The position numbers were made by a program, and so were the translations under genes. The notes beneath the pieces are model-generated. The model saw nothing but the letters and a program-made list of their open reading frames with translations, did not search any database and was not told the origin of the DNA. This document shows, piece after piece, positions 44,791 to 54,551 of a DNA stretch of 64,000 nucleotides. The DNA lies in assembly GCF_001625365.1 (NCBI RefSeq), contig NZ_LJJF01000002.1:806001-870000 (forward strand). Reading direction: 5' to 3'. Within the stretch, counting starts at the first letter, position 1, and each line of letters begins with the position of its first letter. The stretch is from Streptomyces sp. MJM8645 (GTDB lineage: Bacteria > Actinomycetota > Actinomycetes > Streptomycetales > Streptomycetaceae).

Positions 44791-44976
44791 GTCATGCAAT
44801 GTGATGCACGCCACAGCCGCCAAGGTCATCACAGCCGGGGGCGGGCTGGATAGCGCCAAATGAGTAGCATGCGAATTATTTCTGCCACGCGCGGCGACCG
44901 GCCGTTGTCCGCGTCGGCGCAGGGCCCCGGTGGCGGCGGGCCCCTGCGTCGACGGCAGGTGTCAGGACGGCAGGTG

Positions 44977-47877
44977 TCAGGACGGGAGGGTCCAGCGCTG
45001 GTTGGGGCCGCCGTGGCAGTCCCAGATCTGCAGCCTGGTCCAGTCGACGCCGCTGCCGTCGCGGGCGTCGAGGCAGCGGCCGGAGGCCGGGTTGAGGAGG
45101 GTGCCGTCCGGGCGTGGCTGCCAGCGCTGGGCGCCGGTGCCGTTGCAGTCGTAGAGCTGGGCGGGTGTCCCGGCGGCGGTCCAGCCGTTGGTGACGTCCA
45201 GGCACTTGCCGAGGGCCCGCAGGGAGCCGTCCTGCCCGACGGTCCAGTCCTGGGCGCCGGTGGAGTTGCAGCGGTAGAGCTGGACGGCGGTGCCGTTGGC
45301 CGTGTCGGCGCGGATGAGGTCCACGCACTGCCCGGCGATGCCGGTCACCCGGCCGCTCGGGCGGGGGGTGGCCCAGCTCTGCTCGGCGCCCCCCGAGCAG
45401 GTCCGCAGCAGCAGCCGGCCGCCGGCGGCCGCGAGGCAGCGGCCGGATTCCGGGTGGAGGAGCGAGGAGTCCGGGCCCGGGCGCCACACCTGGTCGGCGC
45501 CTGCGGTGCAGTCCCGCAGCCGGACGGCGGCGCCGTCGTCCGGGCCCGCCGGGGTCAGGCAGCCGTCGAGGGCACGGACGGTGCCGTCCGAGCCGACCGC
45601 GGCGTCCTGGGCCGCCGTGCCCGCGCAGCCGGCCAGCCGTACCGCCTCGTTGCCGTCCGCGGCGGCGGCGGCCGCGTCCAGACAGGACCCGTCGGCGCCG
45701 GTGATCCGCCCGGACCAGGTGGAGACGGCCGGCGAGGCAGGGACGTCCACCGTGCCCTGCAGCTTCGGCGCGCGCGAGGAGGAGCCGACCATCAGGCCGT
45801 ACCGCCCGCCGGGCACCTGCCAGCCGTGCACCCCGGGATCCCAGAGCGCGAAGGAGGAGCGGTCCAGCGGCAGTTCCACGTGCGTCGAACGGCCGGGCGC
45901 CAACGTGACCTTGTCGAAGGCCTTGAGCTGCTGCGGCGGCTCACCGGCCGCGGACGGGAAGGAGACGTACAGCTGCGGCACCTCGGTGCCGGTCCGGGCC
46001 CCCTGGTTGGCGAGGTCGAAGCCGACCCGCACCCGGCCGGCGGCGTCCGGGCCGGTCACGGTGAGGTTGCTGTAGCCGAAGGTGGTGTACGAGAGGCCGT
46101 GGCCGAAGGGGAACAGCGGGGCGGTGGCGGTCGCGTCGTACCAGCGGTACCCGACCGCGAGCTGCTCGGTGTAGTGGTAGGCGCCGTCCGTGCCGGGGTA
46201 CTGGGAGGCGTCCCGGATCGGCGTGGCCGCCGCCGAGGTCGGGAAGGTGACGGGCAGCCGCCCCGCCGGATCGACGTCGCCGAACAGCACGTCGGCGAGC
46301 GCGGTGCCGCTCTGCTCGCCCGGGTACCAGGCCTCGACCACCGCCGGCACCGCGTCCAGCCACGGCATGGTGACCGGCCCGCCGGTGTTGAGCACCACCA
46401 CCGTCCGCGGGTTGGCGCGGGCGACGGCGTTGATCAGCGCGTCGTCCGCCGGGGCGAGGTCCAGCGAGCCGCGGTCCGCGCCCTCGGTCTCCTCGTCGCC
46501 GACCACCACCACCGCGACGTCCGCCCCGGCGGCCACCGAGGCGGCCGCGGCCGCGTCGTCGCCCGGGTGGTAGCGCACCGAGACGCCCGCTCCGGCCCGG
46601 GCGGCGATGCCCTGACGCGGCGTCATGACCTGGTCGGGGTACGGGGCGACGTGCGAGGAGCCGTAGCCGCCGGTGTAGGCGTGGTCGGCCCACGGGCCGA
46701 TCACCGCGACGGACGACAGGTGGGCGGCATCCAGCGGCAGCACCGACCCCTGGTTGCGCAGCAGCACCGTCCCGGCGGCGGCCGCCGCCCGGGCGTCGCG
46801 CGCGCCGGCGGCGGGGTCGGCGGCGGGCGGCTGGCCGCCGTCCAGCGCCCCGGTCCGGACCATCAACCGCAGCACCCGCCGCACCTGGTCGTCCAGGACG
46901 GCCGGGGCGAGCCGCCCGTCGGCCACGGCGGCCGTCAGGTCGGCGAAGTACGACGTACCGCCGAACTCCTGGTCCAGCCCGCCCGCCGCGGCGTTCACCG
47001 AGGAGTGGGTGGCCGGGTAGTCGGAGCCGACCGCCCCGTCGAACCCCCAGCGGCCCTTCAGCACGTCCCGCAGCAGCGGGAAGTTCTCGCACGCCCAGAT
47101 GCTGTTGACCGGGTTGTAGCCGCACATCGCCGACCAGGCCCGGCCGTCCCGGACGGCCGCCTGGAAGGCGGGCAGCTCGATCTCGGCCAGCGTCCGCTCG
47201 TCCACCTCGGAGCTGTACGACTGCCGGTTGTTCTCCTGGTTGTTCGCCGCGAAGTGCTTCACCTGCGCCGCGACCCCCTGCGCCTGGATGCCGCGGACCT
47301 CCGCCGCCGCGACCCGCCCGGCGAGGAACGGGTCCTCCCCCAGCGTCTCGAAGTTCCGCCCGCCCTGCGGCACCCGCACGAGGTTCACCATCGGCGCGTA
47401 CAGCACCTGGTAGCCGCGCGCCCGGGCCTCGCGGCCCAGCACCGCGCCGTAGGTGGTGGCGAGCCCCGGGTCGAAGGCGGCGGCCAGCGACACCGGTGCC
47501 GGCATCGCCGTCGCCGGTTGCCCGTCCCGTACGCCGGCCGGGCCGTCGGACAGCAGCAGCGGCGGGATGCCCAGCCGCGGCACGCCCCGGACGTAGCCGA
47601 CCGCGTACACCCCGTTCGGTGCGGCGACCCCCTGCAGCAGCGTCGCCTTCTCGTCGGTGGTCAGCTGGCCGAGGAGCGCTTCGACCCTCTGCTCCGGCGA
47701 CGGCCCGCCTTGCGACGGCCCGCCTTGCGACCACCCGTCCTGAGACCGCCCGCCGTGCGGCTGCGGACCGCCCGGTCCGGCGACCGCTGGGCACATGCCG
47801 GAGCCGGAGGCGGCCGCCAGGAGGCAGCCGCTGAGCCCGAAACGGAGTATTCGCGTCCACGAGGAGATACGCCGCAT
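44977..47877 (-). CDS. Secreted GH3 glycosidase with ricin-type lectin domains
   Basis: A 966-residue protein. A signal peptide (RILRFGLSGCLLAAASGSG) is followed by a Gly/Ser/Gln-rich linker. The GH3 N-terminal barrel contains LLLSDGPAGVRDG, VKHFAANNQE and the nucleophile Asp286 in GAVGSDYPATH. The C-terminal GH3 domain (about 390-620) has WADHAYTGGYG and VVVVGDEETEGADRGSL, and a fibronectin-like domain follows. The last 270 residues have six QxW-like repeats, enough for two ricin trefoils that bind galactose- or xylan-type sugars. It probably releases glucose or xylose from plant or microbial polysaccharide. ATG 47877 has an AAAGGTG site. Confidence 0.85.
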   Translation of the reverse strand: MRRISSWTRILRFGLSGCLLAAASGSGMCPAVAGPGGPQPHGGRSQDGWSQGGPSQGGPSPEQRVEALLGQLTTDEKATLLQGVAAPNGVYAVGYVRGVPRLGIPPLLLSDGPAGVRDGQPATAMPAPVSLAAAFDPGLATTYGAVLGREARARGYQVLYAPMVNLVRVPQGGRNFETLGEDPFLAGRVAAAEVRGIQAQGVAAQVKHFAANNQENNRQSYSSEVDERTLAEIELPAFQAAVRDGRAWSAMCGYNPVNSIWACENFPLLRDVLKGRWGFDGAVGSDYPATHSSVNAAAGGLDQEFGGTSYFADLTAAVADGRLAPAVLDDQVRRVLRLMVRTGALDGGQPPAADPAAGARDARAAAAAGTVLLRNQGSVLPLDAAHLSSVAVIGPWADHAYTGGYGSSHVAPYPDQVMTPRQGIAARAGAGVSVRYHPGDDAAAAASVAAGADVAVVVVGDEETEGADRGSLDLAPADDALINAVARANPRTVVVLNTGGPVTMPWLDAVPAVVEAWYPGEQSGTALADVLFGDVDPAGRLPVTFPTSAAATPIRDASQYPGTDGAYHYTEQLAVGYRWYDATATAPLFPFGHGLSYTTFGYSNLTVTGPDAAGRVRVGFDLANQGARTGTEVPQLYVSFPSAAGEPPQQLKAFDKVTLAPGRSTHVELPLDRSSFALWDPGVHGWQVPGGRYGLMVGSSSRAPKLQGTVDVPASPAVSTWSGRITGADGSCLDAAAAAADGNEAVRLAGCAGTAAQDAAVGSDGTVRALDGCLTPAGPDDGAAVRLRDCTAGADQVWRPGPDSSLLHPESGRCLAAAGGRLLLRTCSGGAEQSWATPRPSGRVTGIAGQCVDLIRADTANGTAVQLYRCNSTGAQDWTVGQDGSLRALGKCLDVTNGWTAAGTPAQLYDCNGTGAQRWQPRPDGTLLNPASGRCLDARDGSGVDWTRLQIWDCHGGPNQRWTLPS

Positions 47878-48156
47878 GGCAGCACCTTTCGACGAAGGCG
47901 GGCCGAGCCGGGAGGGCCGGGAAATGTGACGGCCAGTCAAATTTACGGCGCATTAACACTTACCGGCAGGTAGCGCGCAAGGGCGCGTCGGAGGCACCGA
48001 GGGGCGCAGACAGTCACCGAGGGGCGCAGGCGGGGCGCGGGCGGCGTCGGCCCCGTCGCCGTTGACGCATCGTCCATCCGCTGTCAACGCGCCGACCCTA
48101 GCCTGCCCGCGCCCCGCGATGCGGGCGTTATGCGGAGATGAGTTGAGGCGCGATCA

Positions 48157-48315
48157 GTGGGATTCCCCATGGTGTGGCCACGCGGGCCGCGGCCCGAACG
48201 ACTGGCCGCCATAGGCACGGCCTTGTTCCTGGCGTTCACGTCGATGTCCACGCTGGGCGCTCCGGCCGCGTCCGCGTCGACGGAGGACACCCTGTACGCG
48301 GGCCGGTACCTGTAG
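48157..48315 (+). pseudogene. Truncated secreted-protein remnant (signal peptide only)
   Basis: A 52-codon frame starting GTG 48157 that encodes a good signal peptide (ERLAAIGTALFLAFTSMSTL, then GAPAASA) and the mature start STEDTLYAGRYL, followed by TAG. Mature starts like DTLYAG occur in bulb-type lectin-like secreted proteins. The sequence after the stop does not continue the protein in any frame, so this is probably a decayed gene whose 3' part was lost when the adjacent large gene region arrived. Confidence 0.4.
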
Positions 48316-48628
48316 TTCGTCGACCAGGTGCGGCCGGAAGCGGTGTTCATCGGTTGTCTACCAGCTGCGGCCAGCCTGGTGGTCGCGGATCCCGTTGGTG
48401 GAGTCGGCCTTTTCTGTTCCCGGGCCCGGTTGTCGCCTCGGCGAGTCATGCTCCGGCTTCACGGTCATGGGACTGGGCGCTTCGCACTGTTCTGTGTCGC
48501 TGAGCAGTCGTGGAGCCTTCGTCAAGGGAAACGCATCTTATTGTGCGTTGACGAATCATCATGAATGGTTCAGGCCGATCGGCCGCCGTCGTGCGGCCGG
48601 TGCGCGTCGTGAGCAAGTAAGGATTCTC
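48316..48628. other. Intergenic region upstream of the giant secreted protein
   Basis: 313 bp with no gene. It is relatively AT-rich from about 48530 to 48575 (TTATTGTGCGTTGACGAATC), where TTGACG could be a -35 element. A clear ribosome binding site (TAAGGA, 48618-48623) precedes the ATG at 48629. Confidence 0.4.
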
Positions 48629-51600
48629 ATGGGCATATCGCCCTCACTCTCCCCCTTCGCCGGTCCGCCGGGGCGTTGGAGACGGTCCGTGGTGGCGGCC
48701 GCACTGGCCGGCCTACTGGGATCGCTGATCACGCTATTGACCCCTGCGCCCGCCATGGCGCTGACCGACCCGCAGCTGCGCGCCGTCACCTTCAACATGC
48801 AGGGCGGCAACAAATGGGGCGAGGTCAAAGCCCTGATGCCCGACGCCGACGTCATCATGATGCAGGAGGCGACCACCACGCCGGACGGCGCACAGCTGCG
48901 CCAGCTGGAGTGGGCCTCCAACGAACTGGATCACGAAACAGTCAACAACAGGGGTAAATCCAGCCTGAAGTACCGGCTGTACAAGGCGCCGTACCACTCC
49001 TCCGGGCGGGCCCGTGGGGTGCGAGGGGTTCTGTACTACCTGAAGGTCCTCGACAAGAAGGAATGGGGAAACTGGGCTGACGGGGACGGCGGCCCCGAGG
49101 ACGATCCCGACATCGGCAGCAACGCGCCGAAATCGATGGCGATCTGGGTCCGAGAGGGCCTCGCGCCCGCTGATGACGGGCAAGACATCGAACGCCTCGA
49201 CATCGTGACGCCGACCGTGGACAACAACAGGTGGGTCACGTCTCGTCCCGCGTTCGGAATCCAGCTCGGTGGCACGTGGTACTTCGACATCCACGCCGCG
49301 TCGATCCGCGTCGGGCCCGCGGTCAATCCCCACACGCGCGCCCTCGTGAACGCCGTCCGCGCCAAGAAGCAGGGCCAGCCGTGGCAGATCATGGGGGACT
49401 TCAACAGCCTCCCCGACACCCTCGCGCCGGCTCCGGGCGACGGTGAGCCCTACAACAAGTTCTACGCCACCACGAACCAGGTTCCCGGTGGCCCGCCGGC
49501 GTCTACGCAGTTGAGCGCGGGCGCCCTGGACTACGTGGTGGCCCACGACCAGCTGAGGAACCTGAGGGTGTCCGTCAAACGCGGCACCGGGGCAGACCAC
49601 CTGCCGGTCCGGTCCGAGCCCGACCGCCCGGATCCGTGCGATATGAGCAAATGGACGTACAGCACGGTGCACAACCCGGTAGGCCGTACACCCAGGGCCG
49701 CAGCGGGGGACGCGTGTGAGGACTCGAGCGCGGTCGTCTCCATGGGCGACAGCTACATCTCGGGCGAGGGCGGCCGGTGGGCGGGCAACGCCAACGCCTC
49801 TCCCAGCGGCGACGTGTGGGGCACCGACCGCAAGGACGGCTGTGGGGGAGGCCAGGACTGCGTCTACGGCGCCACGTCGTACGAGGGCGGCAACCGCTGC
49901 GACCGCTCGGACGTCGCGCCCATCATGAGCGCCGTGTTCGGCGGCATCCCCAGGGAGCGCCGCTTCAACATCGCCTGCTCGGGGGCCAGAACCGAGCACA
50001 TCATCGACAAGGCGTACCAGGGTGAGGCCCCGCAGGCCGAACAGCTCGCACGACTGGCGAAGGACTACGACGTCAAAACGATCGTGGTGTCCATCGGCGG
50101 CAACGACCTGGGCTTCTCCGACATCATCCGCGACTGCGTCCAGCGCTACTGGGTGGGAGTGTTCAGCGGCACCTGCAACTCCGGCTCCCCGGACACCTCG
50201 CTGCAGGAGAAGCCGGGACAGACCACCCCGCTGCAGGAGAAACTGGAAAAGACACGGGAGGGCGTCCACAACGCCCTGCAGAAGATCCGCTCCGTCATGA
50301 CGGACGCCGGATACACGAGCGAGGACTACGAGCTCGTGCTGAGCACGTATCCGAATCCGCTGCCCCGCAGCACGCAGATGCAGTACGGCTTCCCCACCCG
50401 CTACACGACCGGGGGATGCCCCTTCCGCAACGCCGATGCGGACTGGGCCCGCGACGAGCTCATGCCGGACCTCACCGCGGCGCTGCGCGCCGCGTCGCTC
50501 GAAACCGGGGCGTCCCTGCTGAACGTGGAGGACGCGTTCGCCGGGCACGAACTGTGCAACCAGAACGCCAAACAGGCCACGAGCGGCAACTCGCGTGCCA
50601 ACCCGCTGCCGGAGGCGGACGCCGAATGGGTCCGGTGGATCCCCTACCAGTTCGACATGTCCAAGGGCTGGCTCTGGGGATCCCAGGGGGACAAGCAGGA
50701 AGCCGTCCACCCCAACGCGTACGGGCAGAAGGCCCTCGGCGCCTGCCTGACGGCCTTCGCCGCCGCGGGGCCCGAGACCCCGGGGCGGCGCAGGACGTTC
50801 ACCTGCGCGGGAACGCCCGGCAAGGGGAGTGACGGCGTGGGGCTGCGGCAGACCGTCAAGATCTCCGCGGTTCCGCAGGGCTCCGCCGGCGGCGACGCGG
50901 GCGTGCTCCGGCGGGCCGGTTCCGATTCCAAGTGGGTGTCCACCGGTCCGGACGACAGCCAGCTCAGCCGATGGTTCATCAACGGTGAGCTGCCCGAGCC
51001 CGGCGGGCGGCTGGAGACCACCATCCGGAACGAGAGCGGGCAGTACCTGCAAGGAGACGGTGGCGCAACGCGGCAGTGGGCCTCGGTCTCCGATACGCCC
51101 CGGCTGTGGACGCTCGAACGTCAGAAGAGGAACGAACTGGCCTTCCGGATCACGACCGAGGGCGGAAAGTGGTGCCTGACCCCCTGGGGGACGTGGGGCG
51201 CGCTCTGGCCGTGCAGCACCGAGGAGCCGCTGGCCGCCACCCAGCTGTGGCAGATCGACACCTCGATCATCAAGATCATCCCGCGCCCCCTGCCCATCGA
51301 CCGCGCCGGCCCCCTCAAGTCCGCCAAGGGTGACCTCGTCGCCGACGTGGACAACGCGAACCCGGAGCCGGGGACCCGGGTGAAGGTGCTCGCCGCCAAG
51401 GGCAACGCCGCGCAGAAGTGGTGGACACGTGCCACGCCCGAGGGGTGGCAGGTCGTCAGCGCCCTGGACGGCGGGCCCGTCCTGGCCCATGACACCGGCC
51501 GGCACGAGGCGCGGCTGGCCAAGGACGACGGCGGGGGTGCGGGCCAGGTCTGGCAGGCCGAGGACGCGGGAGGCGGATGGACGCGCCTGCGCAACGGCGG

Positions 51601-54460
51601 CCTGTGTCTGACGGCTGCCGGCCCGGACGAGACGCTGGCCCTCAAGGACTGCGCGTCCGACGACCCCGGGCAGCGGTGGCAGGCCACCGGGTTCACCCCG
51701 GAGAAACCGCAGGAGGTCGGTGACGCCGGCTCGCCCTTCGACGACTCCGCGGACGACCGGGGCGCGAAGCCCGCCTCCTCCGGTGACTGCCGGCCCGAGG
51801 GCATGACGCCCACCGCGGGCGTCGCCGCCCGCTACTGCGACGTGTACGACAACGCCGGCCGGGAGTGGGTCGGCAACAACCGCACCCGTCGTACGGTCGG
51901 GTACTTCACCGGATGGCGCGCCGGGGCCACGGGAGACCCCGCGTACCTGGCGTCCAACATCCCCTGGTCGAAGGTGACGCACGTCAACTACGCCTTCGCC
52001 AAGGTGGACGGGAATCGCATCAGCATCGGCGACGTGAACGACCCGAAGAACCCGGCCACCGGCATGACCTGGGACGGCGACCGGAACGCCATGGATCCGT
52101 CCCTCCCGTACAAGGGCCACTTCAACCTGCTGAACACCTACAAGAAGAAGCACCCGGCCGTGAAGACGCTGATCTCGGTCGGCGGCTGGGCGGACACCCG
52201 GAACTTCTACGCGATGGCCACCAACGCCGACGGCTCGGTGAACCAGGCGGGCATCGAGACGTTCGCGGACTCGGTCGCCGACTTCCTGGACCGGTACGGG
52301 TTCAACGGGGTCGACATCGACTACGAGTACCCGACCGCGCTGCCCAACACGGGCAACCCCAACGACTGGGACGTCTCCGATCCGCGCCGCAAGGGCCTCC
52401 AGCAGGGCTACAACGCCCTGATGAAGACGCTGCGGGAGAAGCTGGACCGGGCGGGCGCGGGCAAGGGCCGCTACTACCTGCTCACCTCGGCCGGCTCCGC
52501 GTCCGGTTACCTCGTGCGCGGGCTGGATGCCGGGCAGTCGTTGCAGTACCAGGACTACGTCAACGTCATGAGCTACGACCTGCACGGCTCCTGGAACAAG
52601 TACGTCGGCCCGCAGGCCCCGCTCTACGACACCGGGCAGGACAACGAGCTGGCCGCCGCCGGGATCTACAACGACCAGGGCGCCGACACCAAGGACTACC
52701 AGAAGAACGGCTACTTCAACATCGACTGGGCCTACCACTACTACCGCGGCGCCCTCCCGCCCGGCCGCATCAACCTCGGCATCCCCTACTACTCCCGCGG
52801 CTGGCAGAGCGTGCAGGGCGGCACGGACGGGCTGTGGGGCACCTCCGCCATGCCGGACCAGTCCAAGTGCCCGCTGGGCGTCGGCGGCCGGGGCCCTGCC
52901 AACGGCCAGGACTGCGGTCTCGGCGCGACCGGCATCGACAACGTGTGGCACGACACCGAGGACGGCCGCGAGGTCGGCGCCGGGTCGAACCCGCTGTGGC
53001 ACACCAAGAACCTCCAGGACGGCCGCACCCCCGGCTACCTGAAGTCCTACGGAGTCGACCCGGCCACCGGCGCCGGCAAGCTGACCGGCAGCTACGCCGA
53101 GAAGTACTCCGACCCGCTCCAGTCGTCGTGGCTGTGGAACGACGCCAAGAAGGTGTTCCTCTCCACGGAGAACGAGAAGTCGATCGACGCCAAGGTGAAG
53201 TACATCGCGGACAAGGGCATCGGCGGGGCGATGATCTGGGAGCTCGCCGGCGACTACACCAAGCGCTCCAACGGCGAGTGGGGCATGGGCTACGACCTGA
53301 CCACCCGCCTCGACAACGCGCTCAAGGGCGCGGGGGCGTACGGCAACACCACCGGCGGCGGCAAGCCGCTGCCCTCCCAGGTGATCGACGTCAAGGCCGA
53401 GCTGGTGGACTTCCCGACCACCGTCGGAGACATGTGGCCGATGCAGCCGAAGCTGCGGATCACCAACAACTCCAAGGTCGCCCTCGCCCAGGGCACGGAG
53501 ATCTCCTTCGACCTCCCCACCTCCGCCCCGCCGGTGGTGAAGGACGGGGCCTGGAAGGAGATGAGCGGCATCGTCCCCGGTCACACCGGGCCCAACGCGG
53601 GCGGGCTGAAGGGCGACTTCCACCGGGTGACCATCAAGCTCGGCTACTGCGAGGACGTACCGGCGGGGAAGTCCAAGGACATCGAGATCAAGTACTACCT
53701 GCCCGTGACCGGTCCGGCGAACGTCACCTTCAGGATCGGCGGCAAGGACTACGGATCCACCGGCGACAAGCGCCGCGCGGTGACGACGGTCGATCCTCCG
53801 ACGGTGTCCGGGGCCCAGTGCCAGGCCGCGCCGTGGCAGGCGCACGCCTACAACCCCAACCCCTCGTTCGCGTTCTGGCAGACCGGCGACAAGTGGATCA
53901 TCGAGGACCGCAACAGCGGCAACGTCCTCGACCACCCCGGCAGTTGGACCGACGCCCACCTGTCGATGAAGCAGACCGGCAACGCCAACCAGCTGTGGAC
54001 GGTGAGCGAGGACGACCAGGGCTGGTACCACATCAAGTCCGCTACCAGCGGTCACGACCAGTGCCTCGGCGCCACCACGGCCAGGGGCACACTCACGGTG
54101 CGGGACTGCGACGGGAAGATCGACCAGTGGTGGCGTCTGGTGCCGCTCAGCACGGACCAGGCCACCGCGGGCAAGCCGGCGCTGGACCGGCAGGTCATCG
54201 GTGGCCCCAAGCACGGCAGCTCCTACGCGCTGGGCGGTTTCGCCGACGGGACCGACTGGTGGAAGACCCCGGTCTACCTCGCCGCCCCCGCCAACAGCGC
54301 CACCGCCTCCAGCACGAAGATCATCGCCGGGGACCCCGACGGAGCCTGGGCCTCGACGGCGTCGTGGAACGGCTTCTACTGGCGCGCCAAGTGGTGGAAC
54401 AAGGCGACGGACGAGCCCGGCAAGAGCGACGCCTGGCAGAGGCTCGGCCCCACGCCGTGA
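48629..54460 (+). CDS. Giant secreted fusion: CdtB-like nuclease, GDSL esterase, ricin domains, GH18 chitinase, CBM
   Basis: A 1943-residue protein with a signal peptide (about 1-44). Residues 45-330 are an endonuclease/exonuclease/phosphatase domain of CdtB type: VTFNMQGG, VIMMQEA, FDIHAAS, IMGDFN, ALDYVVAHD and GADHLPV supply the catalytic set. Residues about 365-712 are an SGNH/GDSL hydrolase: VVSMGDSY, VSIGGNDLG and VHPNAYGQ. Residues about 737-1023 are ricin-like. Residues about 1087-1564 are a GH18 chitinase with NGVDIDYEYP (first Asp of DxxDxDxE is Asn; the acid Glu is kept). A beta-sandwich, a second ricin domain and a CBM5/12-like tail (YWRAKWWNKATDEPG) follow. All are in one frame, ended by a strong terminator. 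Confidence 0.85.
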   Translation: MGISPSLSPFAGPPGRWRRSVVAAALAGLLGSLITLLTPAPAMALTDPQLRAVTFNMQGGNKWGEVKALMPDADVIMMQEATTTPDGAQLRQLEWASNELDHETVNNRGKSSLKYRLYKAPYHSSGRARGVRGVLYYLKVLDKKEWGNWADGDGGPEDDPDIGSNAPKSMAIWVREGLAPADDGQDIERLDIVTPTVDNNRWVTSRPAFGIQLGGTWYFDIHAASIRVGPAVNPHTRALVNAVRAKKQGQPWQIMGDFNSLPDTLAPAPGDGEPYNKFYATTNQVPGGPPASTQLSAGALDYVVAHDQLRNLRVSVKRGTGADHLPVRSEPDRPDPCDMSKWTYSTVHNPVGRTPRAAAGDACEDSSAVVSMGDSYISGEGGRWAGNANASPSGDVWGTDRKDGCGGGQDCVYGATSYEGGNRCDRSDVAPIMSAVFGGIPRERRFNIACSGARTEHIIDKAYQGEAPQAEQLARLAKDYDVKTIVVSIGGNDLGFSDIIRDCVQRYWVGVFSGTCNSGSPDTSLQEKPGQTTPLQEKLEKTREGVHNALQKIRSVMTDAGYTSEDYELVLSTYPNPLPRSTQMQYGFPTRYTTGGCPFRNADADWARDELMPDLTAALRAASLETGASLLNVEDAFAGHELCNQNAKQATSGNSRANPLPEADAEWVRWIPYQFDMSKGWLWGSQGDKQEAVHPNAYGQKALGACLTAFAAAGPETPGRRRTFTCAGTPGKGSDGVGLRQTVKISAVPQGSAGGDAGVLRRAGSDSKWVSTGPDDSQLSRWFINGELPEPGGRLETTIRNESGQYLQGDGGATRQWASVSDTPRLWTLERQKRNELAFRITTEGGKWCLTPWGTWGALWPCSTEEPLAATQLWQIDTSIIKIIPRPLPIDRAGPLKSAKGDLVADVDNANPEPGTRVKVLAAKGNAAQKWWTRATPEGWQVVSALDGGPVLAHDTGRHEARLAKDDGGGAGQVWQAEDAGGGWTRLRNGGLCLTAAGPDETLALKDCASDDPGQRWQATGFTPEKPQEVGDAGSPFDDSADDRGAKPASSGDCRPEGMTPTAGVAARYCDVYDNAGREWVGNNRTRRTVGYFTGWRAGATGDPAYLASNIPWSKVTHVNYAFAKVDGNRISIGDVNDPKNPATGMTWDGDRNAMDPSLPYKGHFNLLNTYKKKHPAVKTLISVGGWADTRNFYAMATNADGSVNQAGIETFADSVADFLDRYGFNGVDIDYEYPTALPNTGNPNDWDVSDPRRKGLQQGYNALMKTLREKLDRAGAGKGRYYLLTSAGSASGYLVRGLDAGQSLQYQDYVNVMSYDLHGSWNKYVGPQAPLYDTGQDNELAAAGIYNDQGADTKDYQKNGYFNIDWAYHYYRGALPPGRINLGIPYYSRGWQSVQGGTDGLWGTSAMPDQSKCPLGVGGRGPANGQDCGLGATGIDNVWHDTEDGREVGAGSNPLWHTKNLQDGRTPGYLKSYGVDPATGAGKLTGSYAEKYSDPLQSSWLWNDAKKVFLSTENEKSIDAKVKYIADKGIGGAMIWELAGDYTKRSNGEWGMGYDLTTRLDNALKGAGAYGNTTGGGKPLPSQVIDVKAELVDFPTTVGDMWPMQPKLRITNNSKVALAQGTEISFDLPTSAPPVVKDGAWKEMSGIVPGHTGPNAGGLKGDFHRVTIKLGYCEDVPAGKSKDIEIKYYLPVTGPANVTFRIGGKDYGSTGDKRRAVTTVDPPTVSGAQCQAAPWQAHAYNPNPSFAFWQTGDKWIIEDRNSGNVLDHPGSWTDAHLSMKQTGNANQLWTVSEDDQGWYHIKSATSGHDQCLGATTARGTLTVRDCDGKIDQWWRLVPLSTDQATAGKPALDRQVIGGPKHGSSYALGGFADGTDWWKTPVYLAAPANSATASSTKIIAGDPDGAWASTASWNGFYWRAKWWNKATDEPGKSDAWQRLGPTP

Positions 54461-54474
54461 CCGACTGACGCCTG

Positions 54475-54509
54475 CGGGCCCCGGCAGAGCACCGCTCTGC
54501 CGGGGCCCG
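54475..54509 (+). terminator. Strong hairpin terminator after the giant gene
   Basis: A perfect 16-bp stem, CGGGCCCCGGCAGAGC (54475-54490) with GCTCTGCCGGGGCCCG (54494-54509), loop ACC. It separates this gene from the convergent NRPS operon. Confidence 0.85.
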
Positions 54510-54551
54510 TTGCGGATCGAAGCTACCGGCCGGCTCGTCCGGGTGCAGGTT

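Noticed and set aside
44860..47973. 1037-codon plus-strand frame opposite the GH3 gene
   Set aside because: Composition is Gly/Arg/Val-rich with no domain. It is the antisense shadow of a clear GH3-ricin gene.
48734..54214. 1826-codon minus-strand frame opposite the giant secreted gene
   Set aside because: No recognisable domain and antisense-type composition; the plus-strand frame has five enzymatic or binding domains with intact motifs.
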